A stretch of 64,000 nucleotides of DNA from Amesomyces nigricolor (taxonomy: Eukaryota; Ascomycota; Sordariomycetes; Sordariales; Chaetomiaceae): the NCBI GenBank assembly GCA_004802645.1, contig SRKS01000004.1, positions 2,480,001-2,544,000 of the forward strand. The letters are read 5' to 3'. The notes below the pieces were generated by a model, which was given only the letters and a program-made list of their open reading frames with translations, ran no database searches and was not told the DNA's origin. This document shows positions 55,129-64,000 of the stretch, piece by piece; positions within the stretch are counted from its first letter, which is position 1, and each line of letters begins with the position of its first letter. Position numbers and translations under genes: made by a program.

Positions 55129-56816
55129 ATGGCTTCTTCCAAGGTAAGAGTCACTCCACCGCTGACTGCGAGCCCGGCTCTCCCGCCGAGCAAGGGGAAA
55201 TCGACGCTGACCACGCCACGTCTCGCCTTAGGAAATGCAACAAACCTCGCGACCGCTCTCGCACCGGCCGTCGATCTCGTCCGCAACGGTACCGGGCGGT
55301 CTCAACCTTAGCCGACAATCCCACTCGCGGAACAACTCACACTCGCTCCTCGGCAGCGCCCTCGGCGGTGCCCACCGCATTACGCGCCGCAAGAGCATGA
55401 CGAATACGGGTGCCAACGTGGCAGCGGTGGCCGCGGCCCTCCAAGAATCTGGCGACATGGCCATGCCCCTCCCCATCACGATCAACTCCCGACGGAACAC
55501 CATATCCAAGAATGGCCTGTCGCGGCCGGGGCTCGTGGGGAGCCTGCCATCCCCGCCCGCGAGTCTTCCGACCCGCCGGTTTGTCACAGGACACGGGCCA
55601 GTCGGTGTCCAGGATAGCGCCATCGACGACGAGTTGAACGACATGTCCGGAGACGACGCGGAGGCCGCCTTCCAAAAGGCTCGCGTGCGACGGGCCAGCG
55701 ACGGCCAGCCCTTGGTCAAGGAAGGTGGCCGGAAGAGCAGCCGCCCGGAACTTCGCTGCGAGAAGTGCGGGAAGGGATACAAGCATAGCAGCTGCTTGAA
55801 CAAGCATTTGTTTGTGCCCATTTTCCTTTCCCTACCCTCTCCCACCACGTGGTCCCCGAGTGCGGAGCTGGCAACCCCCCCCCCTCGGATCGTTGGCTGT
55901 GCCGTTTGAGAAAGCACTTGTGTTGACTTGTCTGCCCATCAGGTGGGAGCACACTCCCCAATGGTCGTACACCTCCAAGCTTTTGATTTCGAAGCACCAG
56001 CAAGTCCAGCTGCTGGAGGCCGCCTCGGTCCTCGTTGCCATGAACGGCGCTGCCGCCGCCGCCAACGGTAACCCCGCGGTTGTTGCACCGCTCCCCGCAG
56101 TCGCCGCCACGACGCCCCCGGATTCCGCCCACGACTTCAACAGCGACCGGGATTCGGCCTCCCCCGCGGCAAGCGGATACTCGGACCCACAAGACCCTCG
56201 CTCCGCCGACACGACGCCGCCGCCGCAGCTCGACGCCATCCACCCCCTCAACGCGTCATACCGGAGCTTCGGCAAGCGGCACAGCAGCGGCTATGGCCTG
56301 TCGCGGTCCTACCAAACCGCCGCGCCATACGCCAGCTCCGCCGCCGGCAGCGTCCCGAGCGTATCCGGCTTCGGCGGCAGCAGCAGCAGCCACTTCCGGC
56401 AGCCCAGCCACGACCACCAGCGCCCCACCTCGTCCGGGCGCAACGCCACGGGCCAAGACGACCGCGAGCTCGCCGCCGCCGTGGAGCTGCTTAGTTGCAG
56501 CTTCAACAGCGCCGGTGGCAGCGTCTCGTCGCGCACGGTGCACCTCCCCGTCGACGCGCCGCCCGTGCCCCCGCTCCCGGCCCAGTACCAGGGCATGTTG
56601 TCCAGCAGCACGAGCTTCATTAACAGCTACCCTAGCAGGGCGCCCGAGAGCTTCACGCGCGGGGATAACTTGCGCCGGGGGAGCAGCCCGAGGCAGTATA
56701 GGGTTGATGCGGATAACGATGCCAAGATGGATGAGAGCGATGAGGAGGAGGATGTGCGCTCGAGGGCGAGGAGTGATGAGGATGAGGAGGGGGTTTTTGG
56801 CAGGATGGAGGAGTGA
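55129..56816 (+). CDS. C2H2 zinc-finger protein
   Basis: Exons 55129-55143 (only five codons, MASSK), 55232-55809 and 55943-56816 encode 488 residues. A single C2H2 finger, LRCEKCGKGYKHSSCLNKHL with the second His in WEH, is split by intron 2. A helix-rich stretch follows (SYTSKLLISKHQQVQLLEAA SVLVAM). The rest is disordered: an N-terminal Ser/Arg region with ITRRKSMTNTG and SRRNTISKNG sites, and a Ser/Pro/Ala-rich C-terminal half ending in an acidic tail (DESDEEEDVRSRARSDEDEE). The conserved finger plus helix resembles a fungal-specific C2H2 family of unknown target. The donor of intron 2 (GTTTGT) is weaker than average, but the finger reads correctly across it. Confidence 0.85.
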
Positions 56817-58367
56817 GTTGTTCGGTCGGTCCTAGTTGGGTTGAAGGAGGCGAGGTGGGATGCTTCGCTTTCGGCTCGGCTTGGTTCGGCTGGGAGAGAA
56901 ACAGGTTATTGCGGTTTTTCTAAACAACCTATCTATGAGCTTTGTTTTTTGCTTTTGGTTTTTTGGAGGGACAATATGGCCCTCTTTTTTTATGATATGG
57001 ATGGATATGGATATGATGGAATGGAATGGGATTTGGGATGGGTCTGAGGGATGGATGGAATTCCTTTTGTATACCTACCTATACTTTGTGTCGTCTTTTG
57101 TCTTTTTTCTTCCCTTTTGGTGTTGTTCTGAGCGCGCGTTACTTTGCTTTGCTTTGATGCCATTTTCTTTTTCTTGAAATGACTGCCTCGCTCCGCCGAC
57201 GACCACTCGGTACCGATGAGTGGAGAGCGTCGAGCTCCATGTTTGGTCGTGGTGGCTTGGCCAGCTCCATGAGGTTGAAGTGAGGGTTGTGTGCGAGCGT
57301 TGAGCGAGGGTGGGGGATATTGATTGGAAGGAGGAAAGTGATGGATTTGGGATATGAAGCCCGTTATAAGTAAACAACCAAACAACCAGTTTTGTGTTTT
57401 GTTCTTTTGAAAGAAGGATGAGAGAGGCAGAAAGAAATGAAAGAGATAACTTTTGCCAACCAAGCAGCAGCTGAAGAATGAATGAAAGGGGTCGAGGGCG
57501 TGTTTGTGGTGCCTCGTCTGTTCTGGTGGTGGTAATTATTGGTGTTGTACCAAGTATGACTCGTTCGGTGAAACGAGGGCGGCGGGCTGCAGGCGGGAGA
57601 CCAAATGAATGGGTTGGGCTGAGTGGCCGGGCCGTAGTGTCGAGAGATCAGATCGGATCGTGCCTGACCTGAGGCAGAGATGGATTGGGAGGGGGTTTGA
57701 GTCGTGCGTTTGCTGGGTCTTGTGGAGTGAAATAGAGCAAAGAGATATCAAAGAGTGTAAGAGTTGCGGATAGTTTGAGACCATGAGAATCGGATTGTTT
57801 AGTTGTCTTGGGTGTATTGTCTGCGTCTAGGTTGAGAAGCTGCTGGTATCCGTCTTGTCGAGGTTGTCTGTCTCAGTGAGCAGTAGGGGTTAAGTGAGGG
57901 AAGAGCTGAGGATGATTACAGTAAGAATGATAAAGTGACCATGGTTAGTGATATATGTACCCAATGAGATTTCCCATCTCACACGAAGACAAAGAAACAC
58001 GGTGTGAATCGCAGACATTGCAGCAACTGGATTTGGTTGAGCAAGGTTTGTTTAGCTAAAGAGACTGTGGGAGCTGTTGCCCGGTGAACTGGTCATCAGA
58101 CGTCACTGCTCCACAAGCCTTTCCAACGCCCACGTTTCCCCACAGAAGCTGAATGAGCTTAGCTCGCTCATCTCGTCGACACGTTTGCATCGTCTTCTCA
58201 TCTCACCAACAACAAATCTCGAACCTGAGCTTCACCCTGGGCGGTGGTCCCTTTTTTGGTCTCTCTCAATTCTGACTTAACCAACACCTCTTACCACGAG
58301 CTTTGCGCTTCACTCGTTTACTTCTCTTTTCTCCACGTAAACAAACTCACCTTCTCACCACAACACG
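56817..58367. other. Intergenic region
   Basis: Between two plus-strand genes. The first 400 bases are T-rich 3' sequence. The last 150 bases before the ATG at 58368 are C/T-rich leader. Nothing else is recognised. Confidence 0.5.
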
Positions 58368-59700
58368 ATGGGCCGAGCCAAAGAGGCGGCGGCTGAGGCT
58401 CTCACCGCCGCGGTCGATGGAGCCACAGGAGCGGTAGCACCTGCAGATACGGCGGGCCCATCTGGGAGCGCCGAGTTGCTGGAAACCCTGAGACCCGAGA
58501 CGCCCTCGCCGAAACACGTCCGCGCCCGGCTGCCCGGCCCCGTCCGCTTCGCGCTGGCGGTCGTCTTGAGCTTCGCGCTGTCGACCCTGGGCCGCTCATT
58601 CGCCGACACCTACAGCCAAAACGAGGTCGGCACCATTACAAGGGAGGAGAACTCCCAGACGGAGTTGTTTGTCCTGGCAGCGTGGAGATTGTATGGCTTC
58701 CCGCATTCCACCTTCCTTTTTGTTCTTCCCGTCGATTCGCCCTCCTTGCCAGCTTAGGGCTGAGGAGGCTGATCTCAACTTCAGCTCGGCCAAACTAACC
58801 GTGCCGTGGCAGGTTTGGGCTGGCGCTCGCTTGGTTTGGTGATTATGACAGCTTCGATGTTGCAGCCCTCGCCCTTCTTTCGCATGCTCCTGCAGTAAGT
58901 TGCCATCTTGTCCTTGTCGTTGCCCGACCCCCCACAGGGCAGCAAGCGATGCGGGGAATTTTCCGCACCTCCCACATGGCGGCACATGGCAGGGCGCAGT
59001 CACACTGACGCGCATGATCCAGACTTTCCTGCTCTCTGTCTTCTACGGCATTCGCCCCCTGACCGCCGGCGCTTACCTCGCGGTCGACGTCGTATCGGCG
59101 TTCTGGCCGTTCCTCCTCTTGCGCCGGCTGTCAGGCGCCCACTCAGCCGCTCCCGGTGTCCCCAACCGTGACATCGTTGCCGACAGGGGCATCCAGGTGC
59201 TCACCTCGCTCCAGTCGGCGCTCATCTATAGCGTGGGGCTGTTCCTCGGCAGCCGGTATCTCCTGCCCAACAGCCTGGTGCTTTACTTCCAGGGCATCCC
59301 AACCATCAAGCCCGCGACGGATGCCGCGTTCCTTGGCCTCGGCAGCCCTGTGACGCAGGTTCTCAGCCTGCTGTGCGGGCTGGCGGCGCGGAGCTTCATC
59401 TTCACACCCACCGTCACCACCCCGCAGACATCGGAGGACCAGAAGAATGCGGAATTCGATCCCGTCAACGCCACGCTCGGGCAGACGCTTGCGTGGAACC
59501 TGTGGGGGTACACCACCCGCACCAAGGTGTCTCTCATCCGGACAGCCGTCGCCATGCTTTTCACCGCCGTCGGCACGTATTTGGACACCGCGCTCGTCAT
59601 CAAGGGCGTCGAGCCCTGCGGCGCGACTGTCTACGCCGGCCTATGGGTCATCGCTGCCCTCGTGACCGGTCTCTCACTGAGATACACCGGCAGCACCTGA
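58368..59700 (+). CDS. Uncharacterised multi-pass membrane protein
   Basis: Exons 58368-58690, 58813-58894 and 59023-59700 encode 360 residues. The first 55 residues are soluble and Ala/Glu-rich. Hydrophobic segments then follow: RFALAVVLSFALSTLGRSF near 64, LFGLALAWFGDYDSFDVAAL near 107, TFLLSVFYGIRPLTAGAYLA near 136, SALIYSVGLFLGSRYLL, SPVTQVLSLLCGLAARSFIF, VSLIRTAVAMLFTAVGTYL and a terminal VYAGLWVIAALVTGLSLRY. That makes about seven to eight segments. Intervening loops contain a conserved-looking KNAEFDPVNATLGQTLAWNL and WGYTTRTK. I do not recognise the family; the layout suggests a fungal integral membrane protein of the ER or plasma membrane. No charged transport motif is obvious. Confidence 0.75.
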
Positions 59701-61481
59701 GCTGCCTGGCACGGCTACGCGTTCCGGAGTCCTGGATGACGCTACCCTAGCGCTACTGTTAAGATGAAAGCAAGGCAGCAGGGTGGTGCGCGGGTTCCAG
59801 ATGACGCGTTTGGGGATAGGCTGCAGACGCGGGATCGGGGGGCGTTGACCCGCTTGCTTTGGCTTTGGATCTCGCATGGTTCATCAGGGAATCGAAATTG
59901 ACAGGCATCCATTCATCTCGATCTTGGTCCTCTTCGCTGTTGTGGGTGGTGGGGGAAAATAGCAGTGGTGGCTTCAGCCCAGATTTGAGCGCGTGCAGCA
60001 TCGCACCTCGTGGAACCCCCGTGAGCGGCTGTTGAACCCATCGGTAAACTGCATCGGGGGTTTTGATGCGGGTTTCGATGCGCGATGTTCCCTCAAGACA
60101 AAGATTGGCGCGCGTTTGCGGCAAATGTGTAATGATGGAGGGGTGGGAGAGCCCCATGCCAAGGCCCAGCTGAGGCGAAAAGCGCCTTGGGGGGATAGGT
60201 AAGGCTTTCCGGAGCCTGCCGGGGGAGGGGGAAGCGGGTTTTCTCCGATGGAGCAACCGTCGCGAAACAGAGAAAAAAATCTGAACAGAATGACAGACAG
60301 AAACTGTGCGGCGAGTGACTTGGTGAAGCATCTTCAGCCGTGCTGCGCCTTTATTAGCCCGGCTGGGCGAATAGCATCGCGAGAACGACGCCTCAGTTCG
60401 TACCAGTCCCAAGACATCATCGACCACAACCACCCCTCCCCCTTCTCTAACGGCCCGGAAACCTGCTGGCGGCCTCCCCGTCTGGACATCTGGATGGGTT
60501 CTCAAGCAAGGGTGTTGGTTGGAAACATGCGCTTCGGGAGACGCCATCATCAGCGGCTGCGTCTACCGATCTCTTTTGTGTCTGTACTGGAAAGCATTCA
60601 ACTAATATCTGGCTGCGCCTCGACACCCTTGCTCGTCCATCTGTCCAATCAAGTGTCATGGCCCGTCTCCAAAGACCCAGAGCCGCGCGCTGGTGGACCG
60701 AATTCTGTTCTCACAACCTGCGTCTAAGTCGTTGTTAGCCCGGACCTGGGACGTGCGCTTCTTCTTGTTTCCCCTTCTGGGACAGGAACCCAGGCAGGTG
60801 GGCGTCTGCAAGACAGCTCCATGTCGTCTCGTCAAGGCCGAGGGCGCATGATACTGCCCCACACCTCGTCACTCAAACTTGATGTTGCCCATGGGGTCCT
60901 CGGACCAGGCAGGACAGGGAAGCGGTGATGAGAGACCCCAGGACGACGACTCATACCCGTCTCGGGATGGCGGCTTTTCGTGGACTACCCCTTCGGTCAG
61001 TGCTTGCAGGCAGAAACCGGGGCCGGCCCGGCTCTCGCGTGGGACGGTTCAACGGCTGGCTGGGTCCTGCGTTGCGTCAAGGACTACCTCCCCGGAGACA
61101 CACATGGTTGACACACGCACTTACACACTTACCTAGGCAGGCCAGGCAGGACATACCCTACCCTACCCTCCGCTTTTCCAAAGCCGAAGCCGGGGGGTTG
61201 GGTTGGGTGTGTGTGTCTTGTTGCTTGCTCCCGCGAGCTTGCCCCTTTCTATATAGCTTCCCGAACATCGCCTTCCTTCGCCCAGGTTCAGACGGCCAGC
61301 TCCGTGTTGCTTGCATCCAATACTCCAAACTCTAAGCCTTGCTGCTCACCATTCTCTCTCTCCGTCGGCGGGTAGTGGTGCATGCCATCAAGCATGACGG
61401 CCATACCGTGCGGGTGCCATCGCGAAGCTGCCGTTCAGAGTCACCTGGTCGAAACGAGAAATCTTGTGCTTGTTGGGGAAT
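59701..61481. other. Intergenic region
   Basis: Between two plus-strand genes. Several short frames are present but none resembles a known protein. A repetitive CCTACCCTACCCT patch lies near 61152 and a pyrimidine-rich leader near 61250-61370. Confidence 0.5.
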
Positions 61482-62387
61482 ATGAATAAGGGCACACGAC
61501 CGCCGCTGGTTGAGACGTCGACGACAAAGGACGAGACATCATCTGCATCGACACCAACAACAGCCACTTCGGCTTCGACACCAACACCAACCATCACTAC
61601 AACACCTTCAACATCCTATTCAACACCCACAACTGCCGCCCCATCTCCTAACCCATCTACCTCCCTCTCAACACCAACCACGTCAGCCTCAACACCAATC
61701 CCATCAACAACCACCACCACCGACACAATGTACGAATACGAACAAATCATGACCTTCGACCAGCCCATGAACTTCGCCGGCCCCTCCACCACCACCACCT
61801 CTTCCTCTCCCCAAATAAAATACAAAAAGTCCATCAAATCCGACAACGCCCTCGACCTTCGCGGGCCGATGCAAGTCGACGGATCCGTTAAGTCCATGTC
61901 CTCAGTAACCATGTCCGGAGACTTTTCCGTGCGCGACCGGATTGAGGCGTACGGGAATCTGGATGTGAATGGGAGTGTGAGTTGCGGGGGGAAGGTGAAG
62001 AGTATGGGGAATGTGAGGGTTGATGGGGGGGTTGTTTGCATGTAAGTCTCGCTCCTATTTGTTTGTTTGGAAAGGGGGTGGGTGCTAATGGGGTTGTAAT
62101 TTAGGGACAAGGTCAAGATCTTCGGCAAGTTGAAGATCAACGGCACGATGGAGGTGCATGGGGACTTGGAGGTGTGGGGGGCGTTGACGATTAATGGGTA
62201 TTTGTAAGTTGGACCGTTGAGTCTGAAGACTGAGTAAATGGGAGAGTTGATGCTGACGGGGACGGCGATGTACAGGAAGTGCAGGACCCTCACGGCATAT
62301 GCCTCACTCACAACAGTGGGCGATCAGTCATGGTATGAGGTGGAACAGGGCGAGACGGTGCATGGGGCGAAGTTGATTCAGCGTTGA
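61482..62387 (+). CDS. Beta-solenoid protein resembling bactofilins
   Basis: Exons 61482-62041, 62105-62203 and 62276-62387; the total frame is open across both junctions (AT|G and TT|G). The first 80 codons are Thr/Ser/Pro-rich. Translation may instead start at the ATG at 61728 (MYEYEQIMTFDQPMNFAGPS), which has better context. From residue 120 a regular hexad-like alternation appears: LDLRGPMQVDGSVKSMSSVT, DFSVRDRIEAYGNLDVNGSV, KSMGNVRVDGGVVCM, DKVKIFGKLKINGTMEVHGD and LEVWGALTINGYLKCRTLTA. Hydrophobic residues and Gly alternate every five to six residues, as in right-handed beta-helix polymers of the bactofilin family. No enzymatic motif, signal peptide or membrane span is present. Bactofilins form filaments in bacteria; a fungal homologue would be a cytoskeletal or scaffold protein (inference). 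Confidence 0.7.
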
Positions 62388-63508
62388 GGACATCTGCGTC
62401 TTGAACGACTTCTCTCCTTTTTTCTTTTTATTTTGTTATCATGATGCTATGGGTGGGATTGGGACTACTAGATTGGGTGTTGGGATTGTACACTGAGTTG
62501 GGTCTGGGATGGATGGGTATTAGGCATGTTCTTGGGTTCTCGTGTTCTCGTACTTCTGTTATTTTCCTTCCTTCCTTCATTTCAAACACTCAAAGTTCTC
62601 GACGTTAGATTTTGTTGAGTTTGGGATGGGCTATGACCCCCTGGAAGTCCTTCTGCATGACAGGCTTTTCGAGCAGCCCATGTTTGTCATGGTTTTCGTC
62701 TTCGGGTTGCAGGCCCCGTTCTGGTTAGGTAGCATTTTGAACAACGTCTTCGGCGTCGACTCATCACCATCATGAGATCATGCCAGAGCCGAGATACCTT
62801 AGAGGCAGAATCAAAACGTTGAGATGCCTGCACTGCGATTGACGCGAAACTTGGATTCTGGCTTGCTGCCTGTTGCCGTCTCCACTCTGAACACAGCTCG
62901 GAGGCTTGAGGAAATGAGAGTCAGTTGAATCGGGTCAATTCTCGGGTAAGATAAGTCATTTGGCTTTCAAAAAGCCCGATGATCAGCGTTGCCTGCTTGA
63001 CAGTTGCCATCCTGACTGCTGAGGAAGAGAAGTTGGAATGGCCTCAAAATTTGGGCAGTCAGGAACAGAAACGGAGCTGGTTCCTTCCAGACACGGCGCA
63101 GCCTTTGATTGGCGATGGCTTCGAGATCGCTGGGAACTCCCGAAGTGGTAACCATGCAGTAAACCGAAATTGGCTTAGCGGAAATGCATCTGCGCCCCAC
63201 CCCAGCGTGGGTGTGCACGGATCACGGATCGCTGGATCTCTGCCAAGTCCAAACTCTCGGCGCGCGATCTGGAAGGAGCGCGTGTTCCACATCGAAACGA
63301 ACCACAGCCCTGAGTCCAGCCATCGCCAGAAGCTGCTCTGCGTGCCGCGTATCAAAACAGCCTGACGAAAACGAATTTTTATTTCGATGGTGTCGCCTTG
63401 ATCCCAGAACCTCTGCGGTGAGCTTTGAAGCGGGTCTGGCCGCGGCCAATAACAAAGAAGCAAGTCCCAGGACGCCCCCAGACAAAGAAGCTGTCCCAGA
63501 AATCAACC
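62388..63508. other. Intergenic region
   Basis: Between two plus-strand genes. A T-rich 3' region follows the solenoid gene. Short frames up to 155 codons are shadow-like. Nothing further is seen. Confidence 0.5.
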
Positions 63509-64000
63509 ATGGCCGGCGCCGACGTCTTGCGCCAGGACTTGGACGAGGCCATATCGCCCCGGCAACCTGCGCCTTCGATCGAACAGGCTCTGCCGCCCGT
63601 GGTGCCCGCTCCCAATTCTCTGAACCACCTCGATATGCGCGCCGACCCTGATGCACAGGCCACCGTCTCCGACTTCCTCGACTTCACCGAGTACCTCCCC
63701 GCCGATATCGCGCGCTCCCTGACCCTGATCGGCGATCTCGACCAAACCTATGTCGATGCATCTGCCACCGTCCACGACCTCACCACTCTCTGGGGTGAGC
63801 TCCCGAGCCGGCCACGCGCCGACAAGACCAGTGCGGTCGAGTTGCGAGGAAACATATCCGAGAACCTACATCATGCCGTGAACTCGCGCGTCTACTCGCT
63901 GGCTGAGGCCCAGCGCATGACCGAGAACGTCAACCGCCACCATGTCCGCGCGAAGACCATCCTCGCGAAGCTCGAGGCGATGCTGGATAATTACCCGACC
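63509..64000 (+). CDS. ING-family chromatin protein, N-terminal part (3' truncated)
   Basis: The ATG at 63509 (CAACCATGGCC) opens a frame that runs off the window end, so about 164 residues are visible. The ING helical domain is recognised from VSDFLDFTEYLPADIARSLT and LIGDLDQTYVDASATVHDLT, followed by LHHAVNSRVYSLAEAQRMTE and HVRAKTILAKLEAMLDNY, a long coiled-coil. In this family a C-terminal PHD finger that reads H3K4 methylation would follow outside the window. Fungal members belong to NuA4 (Yng2), NuA3 (Yng1) or Rpd3 (Pho23) complexes; the visible part does not decide between them. Confidence 0.85.
   Translation, partial: MAGADVLRQDLDEAISPRQPAPSIEQALPPVVPAPNSLNHLDMRADPDAQATVSDFLDFTEYLPADIARSLTLIGDLDQTYVDASATVHDLTTLWGELPSRPRADKTSAVELRGNISENLHHAVNSRVYSLAEAQRMTENVNRHHVRAKTILAKLEAMLDNYPT

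Overview
The window is nuclear DNA of a filamentous ascomycete. The best fit is class Sordariomycetes, probably order Sordariales. The reasons are many short (about 45-120 bp) GT-AG introns with GTAAGT/GTATGT-like donors and CTAAC/CTGAC branch motifs, GC-rich third positions, long untranslated and intergenic stretches, dispersed single genes on both strands instead of operons, and fungal families such as PacC, Stb3, SEA/MIO, GH76 and SRPK-like kinases. There is no rRNA, tRNA, CRISPR, prophage or intact transposon that I can support. All exon boundaries were read by eye; each intact multi-exon model keeps a single open frame across its junctions.

Layout, left to right. 1-864: 3' end of an SEA-complex MIO/Sea4-like gene. 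865-3482: 2.6 kb upstream region of pacC with about 28 PacC-type GCCARG sites. 3483-5313: pacC. 6161-8124 (minus): Ser/Pro-rich coiled-coil protein whose two halves are one frame apart at a C9 run. 8817-11474 (minus): 885-residue Pro-rich protein with a C-terminal Cys cluster. 12877-14402: SRPK-like kinase with NFG in place of DFG and a frame break at a G7 run. 14687-16106: GH76 mannanase-like protein. 16490-17275 (minus): 6-phosphogluconolactonase. 19027-20113: PHO13-type HAD phosphatase. 21780-23600: TPR/SET/MYND protein. 25450-26700 (minus): Stb3-like protein.

29341-31658 (minus): five-exon topoisomerase III, divergent from a DUF1295 membrane protein (32706-33962). 35651-36316: small Ala/Pro-rich protein behind a clear TATA element. 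36941-37889 (minus): five-exon TMEM205-like protein, head to head with Ku80 (38255-40734). 41781-43765: DEDDh exonuclease-like protein (Gfd2/QIP type). 44502-45007 (minus): Pam18/Tim14. 45366-46007 (minus): GRGGAGN-repeat protein.

46782-51341 is the most dynamic part: three tandem secreted GH16-like genes. Copy 1 is frameshifted, copy 2 has lost its middle, and copy 3 is intact in frame. In copies 1 and 3 all three catalytic acidic residues of the GH16 motif are replaced. A gene-empty 3.8 kb follows. 55129-56816: C2H2 protein. 58368-59700: uncharacterised multi-pass membrane protein. 61482-62387: a beta-solenoid protein resembling bacterial bactofilins, the most unusual gene here. 63509-end: 5' part of an ING-family chromatin gene.

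Functional themes (inference): pH signalling (PacC), genome maintenance (TOP3, Ku80, a DEDDh nuclease), chromatin and transcription (SET/MYND, Stb3, ING, C2H2), carbon metabolism (6-phosphogluconolactonase, PHO13), mitochondrial import (Pam18) and cell-wall or secreted glycan proteins (GH76, GH16-like). Nothing shows that these are co-regulated as one cluster.
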